NCBI GenBank assembly: GCA_020638855.1
Contig: JACKHT010000006.1
Span: 62,001 to 126,000 of the forward strand
DNA length: 64,000 bases
Reading direction: 5' to 3'
Source: Planctomycetota bacterium
GTDB taxonomy: Bacteria > Planctomycetota > UBA1135 > GCA-002686595
The translations under genes were made by a program, and so were the position numbers. Position 1 is the stretch's first letter; every line of letters begins with the position of its first letter. Below, one piece after another: positions 55,322 to 63,897 of the stretch. The notes beneath the pieces are model-generated. The model saw nothing but the letters and a program-made list of their open reading frames with translations, searched no databases and was not told where the DNA came from.

Positions 55322-56488
55322 TTAGAACTGTACGGTCAAACCATTCGAGAAGTTCGACTGACCCGCCGCCTCCCGGTACCAAAGCTGGAAGTGCCAGGTC
55401 TCGCCGGCCTGGATGGTTCCCCCAATGGTCGGCAAGGCCGAAGGAACGTCGAAACCCGAACCTACCGCAGAGCTACCTACGAGGTTTTGGAAGATTCCCG
55501 CCCCATCGAATTGACCGACCGAATTGCCACCCCCACCCACGCCGTTGTAGCGCCCGAATTGGTTCCCGGCGGTGAGCGCTAGGCACAGTCTCCCTTGGCT
55601 CAGCGGAGTTCCCGGATCAGCCGACCCGGTGCCCACCAGGAAGTAGCCAAACTGGGTGGAGGGACCTTGGGAGCACTCCAGGTGCAGGCCCGAACCCGAA
55701 CCGCTATTCAGATTCCCGGTCATTTGAGCCGGCAGACCCGTGGAATTGACGTTGGCCGGATCGCAGAAGGTGCTGATCGCGAAGACCCCCCCGCTGACGC
55801 TTTCTAGTGCGTTGGCCAAGAGCGTCGTGCCGTCGGTCGTCGAGTTCCAATAGCCAGCGCTGCAGTCGCTGGACGGCGGGAAGAAGCCCAAATCCACCCG
55901 CCCCGGCATGGTCCCGGCTGCGGCCAAAATCTTGCCATCGGCCCACTGCGCAAGGACCGAGCCCTGGATCAAGGTGGTCGTGTTCGGCCGGTAGGCATTG
56001 TTCGCGGAGATGGCCGCGACTCCCGCCATGACCGGGTGCCCAGGCTGCAAAACGGTGCCGAGCGATGAGCTCGTGGAGGTCGTTCCGCTTTGGCTCTGGA
56101 TGATCTCATAACCACCGGTGATCCAGCGTCCTTCCAAATACCGGTTCGTGGTGGTCGTACTCGCGGTGAACATAGCGACGACCACCCCACCGCCCGCATC
56201 GACGTAGTCCGCCATGACGTCGCCCAGGGCGTTGGAGTCTTGGAAGCTATTGTTCGACCAAACGAGCACCGCTTGGTACGCCAACAAATCGTTCAGAGTC
56301 GGTGTGGCCGTCTTGACGTCGACCACGTCCACCGAGGCAAAGCGTCCGGTTGCCAGCAGTTTGGTTTGGACGTCGTTGATGTTGCAGGCCGTCGTGTAAC
56401 CAGCCGCCAAGGCAATGTCCGGCAATTGCGCGGAAGCAAAGGAGCACGAGAAGGCAAACAGGGCAAAAAGGTAGGTGGTAGTTCGCAT
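55322..56488 (-). CDS. Secreted protein with ThuA/GATase-like front and shared C-terminal domain (copy 4)
   Basis: The 388-residue protein has a signal peptide ending F-A-S-A-Q. Residues about 25-230 look like a Rossmann-type domain of the ThuA or GATase-like group, with L-V-W-S-N-N-S-F-Q-D and Y-V-D-A-G-G-G-V-V-V. Residues 241-388 are the shared domain, with N-S-T-G, F-G-Y-F-L-V-G-T, L-C-L-A, F-G-R-Y-N, G-E-T-W-H-F-Q and S-N-F-S-N-G, ending V-Q-F. It lacks a six- to eight-residue piece near the end that the other copies have. The promoter candidate TACAAT lies 43 nt upstream. Confidence 0.82.
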   Translation of the reverse strand: MRTTTYLFALFAFSCSFASAQLPDIALAAGYTTACNINDVQTKLLATGRFASVDVVDVKTATPTLNDLLAYQAVLVWSNNSFQDSNALGDVMADYVDAGGGVVVAMFTASTTTTNRYLEGRWITGGYEIIQSQSGTTSTSSSLGTVLQPGHPVMAGVAAISANNAYRPNTTTLIQGSVLAQWADGKILAAAGTMPGRVDLGFFPPSSDCSAGYWNSTTDGTTLLANALESVSGGVFAISTFCDPANVNSTGLPAQMTGNLNSGSGSGLHLECSQGPSTQFGYFLVGTGSADPGTPLSQGRLCLALTAGNQFGRYNGVGGGGNSVGQFDGAGIFQNLVGSSAVGSGFDVPSALPTIGGTIQAGETWHFQLWYREAAGQSNFSNGLTVQF

Positions 56489-56530
56489 AGAGAATCCTGG
56501 TTGCAAGAACGGGTTGGCAAGGCGGTCGCC

Positions 56531-56536
56531 ATTGTA
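56531..56536 (-). promoter_or_regulatory. Possible -10 element (TACAAT) for the 55322-56488 gene
   Basis: On the minus strand GGGGGGTACAATGG lies 43 nt before the ATG at 56488. TTGACA occurs just upstream but only 8 bp away, too close to act as its -35. The GGGTACAAT string is shared with two other genes in the window. Confidence 0.4.
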
Positions 56537-56657
56537 CCCCCCCATGTCAATCGTGCCCCGAAACCGCGGAAGAAGGCTCGATCTCAACCCATTGCAAACC
56601 TTACGGGGACCTCCCAAGCCCCATCCGCTACCAGGCCAAGCGACGAAACGCCCTGGC

Positions 56658-58325
56658 CTAAAGCGCCTTGTACTCGGGCGACCAGCTGGCCGCCTCCAAG
56701 AGCTCCTTCGGAGTTCGATCCGATTGGACGCTGGCCACCCCATCCTCGATGGCCTGTTCGATCACCGCCAAAGTGACGTTGCGGGTGACCGCTCGCAGTC
56801 GGCTTACGCTCGGATAGAGCAAGCCATCCTCAAGCTCGTGCGGAAGCAACTGCTCGGCCAGCGCTTGAGCGCTGCGGGTGATCATGTTGTCGGTGACCAT
56901 CTTGGCGCCGCACACCAACGAAGCCATGCCCAGGGCAGGGAAGATGAAAACGTTGTTGCCTTGGCCGATGTGCTTGGTTTCTCCATGGAACGTCACCGGC
57001 TCGAACGGACTGCCGGTGGCCACAAGGGCTCGGCCCTCGGTCCACCGGACCAGGTCGTTGGGCGTGGCTTCCGCGTTGTCGGTCGGATTGGACAGCGGCA
57101 TGATGATGGGCCGATGCGCAAACCCCGCCATGGCACGCACGATGCGCTCGGTGAAGGCCCCGCCCTGGCCCGATGTTCCGATCAAGACGGTGGCTCGGAA
57201 GGCCTCGACCGTGCGCTCTAGGCTACGGTCTTCGCCGATGCCGAGTTCCTCGGCCCAGGCCGGCGACCAAGCCAACTCGTGCTTGTATGCGTCGGCAAAC
57301 GAGCCTTGATCGACCAGCACACCGCGGCTGTCCAGGACGCCGATGTGGCGTTGCAGTTGGTCTTCGGGTACATCGGCCATGCGCAACGCGGCTTTGATTT
57401 GGCGTGCAATCCCCAGGCCTGCGGCCCCCGCGCCGTAGATTAGGATGCGCTGATCGGTGAGCTTGCGCCCGGCGATGCGCAACCCCGAGTAAACCCCGGC
57501 CAAAGTGACCGCCCCGGTGCCTTGGATGTCGTCGTTGAAAGACAGGATGCGCTCGCGGTAGCGATCGAGAATCCGGAGGGCGTTGTCCTTGCGGAAATCC
57601 TCCCACTGCACCAAGGCGAACGGGAACAAAGCCTCGACCGCAACGACGAACTCTTCGATGAGTTCGGCGTACTCTTTGCCCTCCAAACGTTTGGCGGGCC
57701 ACCCCAGATAGGTTCGGCTGCCCAGCAACTTGGGGTTGTTGGTGCCGAAGTCGAGGCTGATGGGCAGCGTGGTTTCCGGTGCGATGCCCGCACAGGCTGT
57801 GTAGAGGGCCAGCTTGCCGATCGAAATCGTCATTCCGCCCGCGCCCTGGTCTCCCAAACCAAGGATCGACTCGTTGTCGGTAACCACGAGCAATTGGATT
57901 TCGCGGGCTCCCAGCGCGGTGGCGATCACTTCGCGCATGCGCCCCTTGTGGGCCGGGGTGATCCAAAGCCCGCGACCCCGTTGGAACACATCGGAAAACT
58001 TCTGCGCCGCTTCGCCGACCGTCGGTGTGTACACGATGGGCATCAACTCGCTCAAGTGATCGATGAGAACGCGGTAGAACAAGTATTCGTTCAAGTCTTG
58101 CAGCGCCATCAGCTCGCGGTACTTGGCGAGGGGCTCGTGCAGCGAACGCAGCGTGTTCTGCACCCGCGCCGATTGCGAAGACTGGTCGCTGACCCCGGCC
58201 GGCAGCAGTCCTTCCAACGAAAACCGCTCGCGCTCCTCGTGGGTGAAAGCACTTCCACGGTTCAAAAGGGGGTCGCGCATGCGCTGCGCACCGACAAGGT
58301 AGGGATCGTTCGGCGGGTTGTTCAC
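56658..58325 (-). CDS. maeA: NAD-dependent malic enzyme (MaeA type)
   Basis: The 555-residue enzyme decarboxylates malate to pyruvate with NAD(P). Key regions are P-I-V-Y-T-P-T-V-G-E-A with the catalytic Tyr, V-V-T-D-N-E-S-I-L-G-L-G-D-Q-G near residue 155, F-N-D-D-I-Q-G-T-G-A-V for metal binding, and the nucleotide fold G-A-G-A-A-G-L-G-I-A. The length fits the large malic enzymes. It uses a GTG start with TAGCCT 6 nt before it and no Shine-Dalgarno, so the mRNA is likely leaderless. Cofactor choice (NAD or NADP) is not certain from sequence. It stands head-to-head with the gene at 58505. Confidence 0.93.
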   Translation of the reverse strand: MNNPPNDPYLVGAQRMRDPLLNRGSAFTHEERERFSLEGLLPAGVSDQSSQSARVQNTLRSLHEPLAKYRELMALQDLNEYLFYRVLIDHLSELMPIVYTPTVGEAAQKFSDVFQRGRGLWITPAHKGRMREVIATALGAREIQLLVVTDNESILGLGDQGAGGMTISIGKLALYTACAGIAPETTLPISLDFGTNNPKLLGSRTYLGWPAKRLEGKEYAELIEEFVVAVEALFPFALVQWEDFRKDNALRILDRYRERILSFNDDIQGTGAVTLAGVYSGLRIAGRKLTDQRILIYGAGAAGLGIARQIKAALRMADVPEDQLQRHIGVLDSRGVLVDQGSFADAYKHELAWSPAWAEELGIGEDRSLERTVEAFRATVLIGTSGQGGAFTERIVRAMAGFAHRPIIMPLSNPTDNAEATPNDLVRWTEGRALVATGSPFEPVTFHGETKHIGQGNNVFIFPALGMASLVCGAKMVTDNMITRSAQALAEQLLPHELEDGLLYPSVSRLRAVTRNVTLAVIEQAIEDGVASVQSDRTPKELLEAASWSPEYKAL

Positions 58326-58504
58326 GGGATCAGGCTAAGCCACGCATGGCGCATTTTCCAAAGAACAACGGCCACGAACCGTTGATCCCGGAAGGATTCC
58401 TAACTTCCTGGTGGGCGAGAAATGCGCGCCCGCTGTTTGCTAAGCTCCGCGGGCTCCCGACCCTCTCACTTGGCCACCTGGCCCAACCTCCATCCGGCCG
58501 CCCC

Positions 58505-59602
58505 ATGCCCACAGCCTCCCCCCCCACCGCCCTGGTCCATGACCTACAGCTGGCCGACCTAACGACCCGGCAGGTCTCGAGCCAGCTACGCCAGTGCCTC
58601 GCCCAGGGGGCCAAGCTCCAACCCGCGGGAGTGGGCCGTGAGGACCCCGACGAGCTGCTCCGGCGTTATCCCGTGGGATCCGCTGTGCAGCTCTTTGGCG
58701 CGCACTTTTGGCTAGGCGATATGCGGCATGATGACTTCCTGAATTTCCTGGTGGCGTATGTGGGCCTGGAGGACGCCCGCGGCCGCATCCGATCGATCCA
58801 CCCTCGGTTGTTCTACAAGGACTCCTCGCTGATGTGGCGGGTCGCTTCGCACTTCGTATCCAACGAGGACGAACATTGGATTGGCAAGGGAGACGTGCGT
58901 TGGGAGACACGGCCGGATGGGGAGTACCTCTCGTCGGCCGAAGAAACCACCAACCTACCCTTCGAACTCCAAGGCGCGCTCGACCATGCGAGCCGCAAGA
59001 AAAAATCGCGTCGCGACCCCGAAGCCGTCCACTGGATTTTGCGCGAAGGGAGCAAGGACCGCACCCAGCCCTTTGCCGACTTTGTGCGCCCGCGGGCCAA
59101 GGCTGCCGAGCGCTTCCAAATCTACGGCGGGAAGCCGGTGGTTTCGTTCCGGAAGAAGGGTCAGCCCGCGACCATGACCTACGCCAAAGGCTTCGAACCG
59201 GACTTCGCCAAGGGCATCCTCGAAGTGCTCGAGGGCGGCAGTCGGCTCTACGGCGGGGCCCTCAAGAAGTACCGCATTCTGTCGAAGAACCGGCAAATCC
59301 AGTACCAATTCGTTGCCTCCCCCACCCACGTCTTTGTCAACCACCCGCAGACCCTGACCACCGAACTGACCACCTACGGAACTCGCACGCTCGATGTGAT
59401 GGCCGACGACGACGCGTTCGTGCCGGGTTTTGAGTACCACTTCATGGACGAAGCCACCGACCCGCCCACACTCCACAGCCAGATTCCCGAGGGCTACGTG
59501 GGCGTTGTGGGCGATCCGGATCCCGAGCGCGCAGATGCTTCGCCCTGGTTGGAGGCCTTGCCGATCGTCCAGCAATTCCGGCGGCAGGTCCTGCGGCAAT
59601 GA
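58505..59602 (+). CDS. Conserved hypothetical protein, 365 residues
   Basis: I do not recognise the family. It is soluble, has no signal peptide, and reads as a normal protein with F-W-L-G-D-M-R-H-D-D near residue 78, L-F-Y-K-D-S-S-L-M-W-R-V-A and F-V-N-H-P-Q-T-L near the C-terminus. The open frame starts at 58346, but only from 58505 (M-P-T-A-S-P) does it look like protein. A TAAGCT hexamer lies about 60 nt upstream. Its stop overlaps a 13-bp tandem repeat at 59598. Confidence 0.6.
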   Translation: MPTASPPTALVHDLQLADLTTRQVSSQLRQCLAQGAKLQPAGVGREDPDELLRRYPVGSAVQLFGAHFWLGDMRHDDFLNFLVAYVGLEDARGRIRSIHPRLFYKDSSLMWRVASHFVSNEDEHWIGKGDVRWETRPDGEYLSSAEETTNLPFELQGALDHASRKKKSRRDPEAVHWILREGSKDRTQPFADFVRPRAKAAERFQIYGGKPVVSFRKKGQPATMTYAKGFEPDFAKGILEVLEGGSRLYGGALKKYRILSKNRQIQYQFVASPTHVFVNHPQTLTTELTTYGTRTLDVMADDDAFVPGFEYHFMDEATDPPTLHSQIPEGYVGVVGDPDPERADASPWLEALPIVQQFRRQVLRQ

Positions 59603-59663
59603 GCTCGGGGGAGTGAGCTCGGGCAATGAGCCCGGGCAATGAGCTCGGGCAATGAGCCCGGGC
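59598..59663 (+). repeat. 13-bp minisatellite at the end of the 58505-59602 gene
   Basis: Five tandem copies of AATGAGC(C/T)CGGGC run from 59598 to 59663; the second copy is one base longer. They begin inside the last codon and stop codon of the gene and then extend beyond it. Each unit contains the string ATGAG. Slippage could change the 3' end of the gene. Mixed C/T in position 8 alternates between copies. Confidence 0.85.
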
Positions 59664-59775
59664 ACTAGGACGCGCCCTACTGGGCCCCCATGCGCCTGGG
59701 ATTGCGGAATGGCTGGGAGCACGCTAGTTTGCGGGTTAGACCCGATTCCAACACCCCCAACCCATTTCGGACAAC

Positions 59776-60333
59776 ATGAAACGTTTGATCACCTGCTCGA
59801 TAGTCGCCCTCGCCGGTTCGTTGGCAGTTACCACCGCGCTCTCGCTGGCTCCGCAAGAGTCGACGATGCCCAAACCGGCTGACCAGCACAAGATGCTCCA
59901 CAAGAGCATTGGTACTTGGGAAGGCACCCTAACCATGTTCGTGCCCGGTCAGCCCGAAACGCCGATGCCCGCCCACGAAGTGGTCGAGGCCCATGGCCCC
60001 TTTTGGACCGCTTCGCACTTCGCCTGCGACATGGGTGGCATGCAGTTCGAGGGCTTCGGCAGCATGGGCTACGACACGACCAAGGAGAAGTTCATCGGCA
60101 CCTGGATCGACAACATGTCCACTTCCCTGACCTTGATGGAAGGCGACTTCGACAAAGAAACCGGGCTCTTGACCATGCGCTGGGAGGGCCCGGATATGAC
60201 TGGCAAAATGGTGCCCAACCGTTCGGAAGGCACGTTCCACGAAGATAGCTACGAGATGCGTTTCTTCATGGGCGATGAACCTTCGATGACGATCTCCATG
60301 AAGCGCAAGGCGCCTGAAAAGGGCGCCAAGTAG
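59776..60333 (+). CDS. DUF1579 secreted protein
   Basis: The 185-residue protein starts with a signal sequence (I-V-A-L-A-G-S-L-A-V-T-T-A-L-S-L-A). The mature part fits DUF1579: I-G-T-W-E-G-T-L-T near residue 50, F-E-G-F-G-S-M-G-Y-D-T near residue 100 and Y-E-M-R-F-F-M-G near the end. The fold is lipocalin-like beta, possibly ligand binding. No known function. A hairpin terminator follows. Confidence 0.8.
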   Translation: MKRLITCSIVALAGSLAVTTALSLAPQESTMPKPADQHKMLHKSIGTWEGTLTMFVPGQPETPMPAHEVVEAHGPFWTASHFACDMGGMQFEGFGSMGYDTTKEKFIGTWIDNMSTSLTLMEGDFDKETGLLTMRWEGPDMTGKMVPNRSEGTFHEDSYEMRFFMGDEPSMTISMKRKAPEKGAK

Positions 60334-60349
60334 CCTACGGTAGGACCAG

Positions 60350-60386
60350 GAAGGGGGCGGCTATCCATCGGGGTGGCCGCCCCTTC
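60350..60386. terminator. Hairpin terminator between convergent genes
   Basis: GAAGGGGGCGGC and GCCGCCCCTTC pair with one bulged G around a 14-base loop. It lies 17 bp after the DUF1579 stop and 13 bp before the VOC stop. Both flanks lack long T runs. Confidence 0.6.
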
Positions 60387-60398
60387 GCATACAGGGGC

Positions 60399-60770
60399 CT
60401 AGCGGTGCTGGTCGATCAGGATGGTGTTGCCGTCGGGATCGGTGATCACGAAGTGCGCGGGACCCTGCGGCGTATCGGCCACGTTGGAGGCCACGGGTGC
60501 GATGCCTTGGGAATCGCATTGCCGTTGCAGTTCGCGCACATCGGTAAAACTCTTCAACTCCTGCGCCTTGTGATCCCAACCCGGATTGAAGGTCAAGATG
60601 TTGTTCTCGAACATGCCCTGGAACAACCCGATCAAAGTCGTTCCGTTGCGCAGGATGAGGTAGTGCTGGCCATCGCCGCCCATCTGCTCAAATCCGAGTT
60701 TGGCGTAGAAGTCCCGCGAAGCGGCCAGATCCTTGACCGCCAGGCTGATGGAAAAAGCTCCTAGATTCAT
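60399..60770 (-). CDS. Glyoxalase/VOC superfamily protein
   Basis: The 123-residue protein is a single VOC module: F-S-I-S-L-A-V-K-D-L-A-A-S-R-D-F-Y-A-K-L-G-F at the start and F-V-I-T-D-P-D-G-N-T-I-L-I-D-Q at the end. It resembles small VOC proteins of the lactoylglutathione-lyase-like group. Substrate unknown. TATCCT lies 6 nt before the ATG with no Shine-Dalgarno, so the mRNA is likely leaderless. It is divergent from the DUF1801 gene, with 95 bp between start codons. Confidence 0.85.
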   Translation of the reverse strand: MNLGAFSISLAVKDLAASRDFYAKLGFEQMGGDGQHYLILRNGTTLIGLFQGMFENNILTFNPGWDHKAQELKSFTDVRELQRQCDSQGIAPVASNVADTPQGPAHFVITDPDGNTILIDQHR

Positions 60771-60865
60771 GGCCCGAGGATAAGGGCAGGTTCATTCGGT
60801 GCCCAGAGTTTCGGGGGTTGGATTCGGGGATATCGGCCCAGATCGGGCTCTGGTACCTTTCCAAC

Positions 60866-61546
60866 ATGCAAAGCCAAGCCAAAACCGTGGCCGACTACCT
60901 GGCCGGATTGCCCGAAGATCGCCGTCACGCTCTCGAACAAGTACGCAAAGTCATCCAGCAAAACCTCGGCAAGGGGTTCGAGGAAGGCATGCAGTACGGC
61001 ATGATCGGCTATTACGTGCCCCACTCGATCTACCCTGCGGGCTACCACTGCAAACCGAGTGAACCCCTTCCGTTCGCAAGTTTGGCGGCGCAGAAGAACC
61101 ACTTGGCCTTCTACGCGATGTTCCTCTACCAAAACGGGCAGGAACTGGAGCGCTTTGTGAAGGAATGGAAGGCTACCGGCAAGAAGCTCGATATGGGCAA
61201 GGCTTGCGTGCGCTTCAAGAAGCTCGAAGACGTCCCGTTGGAGGTCATCGGCCGGGCGGTGGGGCGTATCGGTTGCAACGCATTCGTTGCCGCGTACGAA
61301 AGCATGCTGGGGCCCAAGGGCAAACCCATTTCCTTGGGAAAGCCGACGAGTAGCACCAAACAGGTCGCAACCGAAAAGTCCAACTCCAAAAAGTCCAACT
61401 CCAAGAAATCAGCGCTGAAGAAGGCCGCGGCCGCCAAGAAGCCGTCCACCGCGCAAGCTGCTGCAGGTAGCCAAGCGGGGTCGCGTAGGGCTGCCACCAA
61501 AAAGCCCGCAGCAAACAGGCCCGCTGCCAAGAAGCCTGCACGCTGA
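60866..61546 (+). CDS. DUF1801 protein with histone-H1-like basic tail
   Basis: The 226-residue protein has a DUF1801 domain (residues about 1-135; V-A-D-Y-L-A-G-L-P-E-D-R-R near the start, G-M-I-G-Y-Y-V-P-H-S in the middle). Residues from about 165 are a Lys/Ala/Ser/Pro-rich tail with K-K-S-N-S-K-K-S and A-A-K-K-P-A motifs that recall histone H1 tails. The tail may bind nucleic acid; this is inference. The chosen ATG at 60866 has TACCTT 6 nt upstream and no Shine-Dalgarno, which predicts a leaderless mRNA. The HEAT-protein gene is convergent with a 5-bp gap. Confidence 0.75.
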   Translation: MQSQAKTVADYLAGLPEDRRHALEQVRKVIQQNLGKGFEEGMQYGMIGYYVPHSIYPAGYHCKPSEPLPFASLAAQKNHLAFYAMFLYQNGQELERFVKEWKATGKKLDMGKACVRFKKLEDVPLEVIGRAVGRIGCNAFVAAYESMLGPKGKPISLGKPTSSTKQVATEKSNSKKSNSKKSALKKAAAAKKPSTAQAAAGSQAGSRRAATKKPAANRPAAKKPAR

Positions 61547-61551
61547 TTCGC

Positions 61552-63897
61552 TCAATCCCCGCGTAACCGCTTCTCGCGCACAAAGTTGGTGAGCAAGCGG
61601 AACGCGCTCAAATCATCGACCTCCTTGGCCGCATCGGTGCGGCTCTTCCACCACTTGGCCTTGACGTTGTCGCGCAGGGTGGCGATCGACATGCCCATGT
61701 GATCGATCGCATAGGCCTGCAACTCCTCGGGCTTCTTGAGCTCGGTAGCGGACTCCAGCCCCTGCAACTCAAAGTGGTTGACCGAGTCCAACACGGTCCC
61801 GTGCCCCACGCGGAACCAAGCCGCCATTTCTCCGCTCCCGTGCCGCTCAGCGGCTTCGGGGCTGTCGATCAATACCTCAGCGCGCAGCGGATCCATGACC
61901 TCGATCAGGTGCGCCCCCTCTAGGCTGTAGATCGGCACGCTGCCCCCAGCAAACACGCCGTTCAGGAACGTGCTGTTGGCGCTGGCCGGCGTGGTTTGGA
62001 CGCGGTCGAGCACTTCGTGCCCAGTGCGGAACGTGCGCAGGTGCCCAGGGAACGCTCGGCTGGTGGTGTAGGTGAGCGACCAGCAGGATGTGAACAAGGC
62101 TCCCCCCATGCGCACGTACCACTGCACTACCGGAACATCGCTGTTGGCGATTTCCCCGGTGCAACCCACGATCAAGATCGCCATCGGGTGCAAACCCGCG
62201 GATTCAAGCTGACCCGCCTCCACCTTGCGGTACTGGATGTGCAGACGATCGAGCACCGCTTCGATGTGGTCCCCTCGCCCGGGGACGACAACCACGTCGA
62301 GCCCCGAATAGATCAACGAGTCGGGCACCTGGTAGCCGTACTTCTCGTGGCTACGCAGCTGCAATTCGCGCTGGCGCAACGAATCCTTGTCCTTGTGGTG
62401 GCTCCACCAATCCGCCCAGCCGTTGGGCGGCATGCCTTGGCCTTCCCGCCCGGCCAAGCGCTGCAAACCCCAGTTGGCGGTGAGCGCCACCGAGGCGTTG
62501 GCGTCTTCGGTCATCTTCATCAAGGCCTCGAACGACTCGTCGGTCGCCAAGTGCATCAGCCCCGTTGCCACGGCTCCGCGGATGCGCCAATCGGGATGGG
62601 CCTGTTGAGCGCTGAGCGCGGCCAAGGCCTGGGGACCGCGGGCTTTGCCGATGGCCACCAAAGCGCACGCCAGGCCTTCCGGCCCGCCATTCTTCGAAAC
62701 GTGGCTCAAAGCGTCCTCTCCGCCCGCCAACTCGGGACGGGCCAGCACTACCGCCAAGGCTTCGAGCGTGGCCGCGTCCTCTTGGTTCGCAACCGCCGCG
62801 ACCAAGGCTTTGGTTGCAGCTTCGTGCTCCCAACCCGACAGGGCTTGCCAAGTTTGTGCCAGGACGGTCACTCCGCTGGGGCTGCGTTCGGCAGCCAACT
62901 GCTCGGCTAGGTAATCCATGGTAGCTGGCAAGCGCACGCTGGCGAGGGCCCGGTAGGCCATGGCGCGGACCGTTGCATCGGCCGAAGTGCCAAGCGCCTG
63001 AATCTCGGCCAAAGCCAGCTCGGGGGTCAACACCGGGGCATCGCCTTGAAGCCCCCACTCGACGAAGCGCGCGCGGTAGGCACCACCGGGCGCTTGCTTG
63101 CCCAGGGGCGCGTCGATCGCCGCGCGCAGGGTTGCCTCGCGCTCCTCCCCCGCGGGCACGGCCCCCAGGCAAGCCACGAGCGCCCGCACCAAGCGGCGAG
63201 CCACGACGGGGTTGTGGTTGCCCTCTGCCATCATGCGCACCAGCGCGGGGATGCATTCGGGGGATGGAGTGGCGGCCAAGGCTTCGGCGGCGCCGCATTG
63301 CACCAGCAAGCGCTCGGAACCCATCAACGCTTCGAAGATGGCCGGTTTTTCCGCCGGGGCGGCGCAGCTAAGCCAAGCCAGAGCTGCCAAGGGCCGCAGC
63401 TCTTCTTCCTTCTTGTGTTGGAAGAGCTTCTCCAGCCCTTCGACATCCTCGGGCAGCGCCCCGAATCGCGCGAGCAAGGCCATGGCCCGGACCACTTCGC
63501 CCTTCGATTTGGACGAGAGCTTTTTGGAGAGCGATTTGGCCGCCTCGGGCCCGTCGAGCTTGGCTAGGCTCTGCGCCGCTGCTTCGCGCAACGACCGCAA
63601 GGGCCCTTCCAGGCAGAGATCCAAGAGCGGCTTCATCGCCGTCCGATCGCCGTGTTGGCCCAAGCCGACGATGACGGCCTGCATGACTCCCCAATCGTCG
63701 TCATCGAGGGCCTTGAGCAGCCACGCTGCCGCCTTTTCTCCACCGTCTTTGGTCAGTTGCTCGACCGCATCCTGACGCACCACCGGATCCTTGTCTTTGA
63801 GTCGCTTGTCGGGCAGCTGGGCGGCTTGCAAGCAAGGCTGGGTGCTTGCGAGCACGAGGGCGGGGATCAAGAAGAGGCGCAACGTGTCAGATTTCAT
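61552..63897 (-). CDS. Large secreted HEAT-repeat protein with a GATase-like C-terminal domain
   Basis: The 781-residue protein has a signal peptide ending C-L-Q-A-A-Q. Residues about 30-480 are HEAT repeats of the type D-K-D-P-V-V-R-Q-D-A-V-E-Q-L and D-W-R-I-R-G-A-V-A-T-G. From about residue 540 there is an alpha/beta region resembling ThuA/GATase-like or DUF4159 domains, with V-V-V-P-G-R-G-D and Y-V-R-M-G-G-A-L-F-T-S. This could be a sensor or scaffold of the cell envelope. No catalytic cysteine of true glutaminases is evident. It ends almost at the DUF1801 gene. Confidence 0.7.
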   Translation of the reverse strand: MKSDTLRLFLIPALVLASTQPCLQAAQLPDKRLKDKDPVVRQDAVEQLTKDGGEKAAAWLLKALDDDDWGVMQAVIVGLGQHGDRTAMKPLLDLCLEGPLRSLREAAAQSLAKLDGPEAAKSLSKKLSSKSKGEVVRAMALLARFGALPEDVEGLEKLFQHKKEEELRPLAALAWLSCAAPAEKPAIFEALMGSERLLVQCGAAEALAATPSPECIPALVRMMAEGNHNPVVARRLVRALVACLGAVPAGEEREATLRAAIDAPLGKQAPGGAYRARFVEWGLQGDAPVLTPELALAEIQALGTSADATVRAMAYRALASVRLPATMDYLAEQLAAERSPSGVTVLAQTWQALSGWEHEAATKALVAAVANQEDAATLEALAVVLARPELAGGEDALSHVSKNGGPEGLACALVAIGKARGPQALAALSAQQAHPDWRIRGAVATGLMHLATDESFEALMKMTEDANASVALTANWGLQRLAGREGQGMPPNGWADWWSHHKDKDSLRQRELQLRSHEKYGYQVPDSLIYSGLDVVVVPGRGDHIEAVLDRLHIQYRKVEAGQLESAGLHPMAILIVGCTGEIANSDVPVVQWYVRMGGALFTSCWSLTYTTSRAFPGHLRTFRTGHEVLDRVQTTPASANSTFLNGVFAGGSVPIYSLEGAHLIEVMDPLRAEVLIDSPEAAERHGSGEMAAWFRVGHGTVLDSVNHFELQGLESATELKKPEELQAYAIDHMGMSIATLRDNVKAKWWKSRTDAAKEVDDLSAFRLLTNFVREKRLRGD

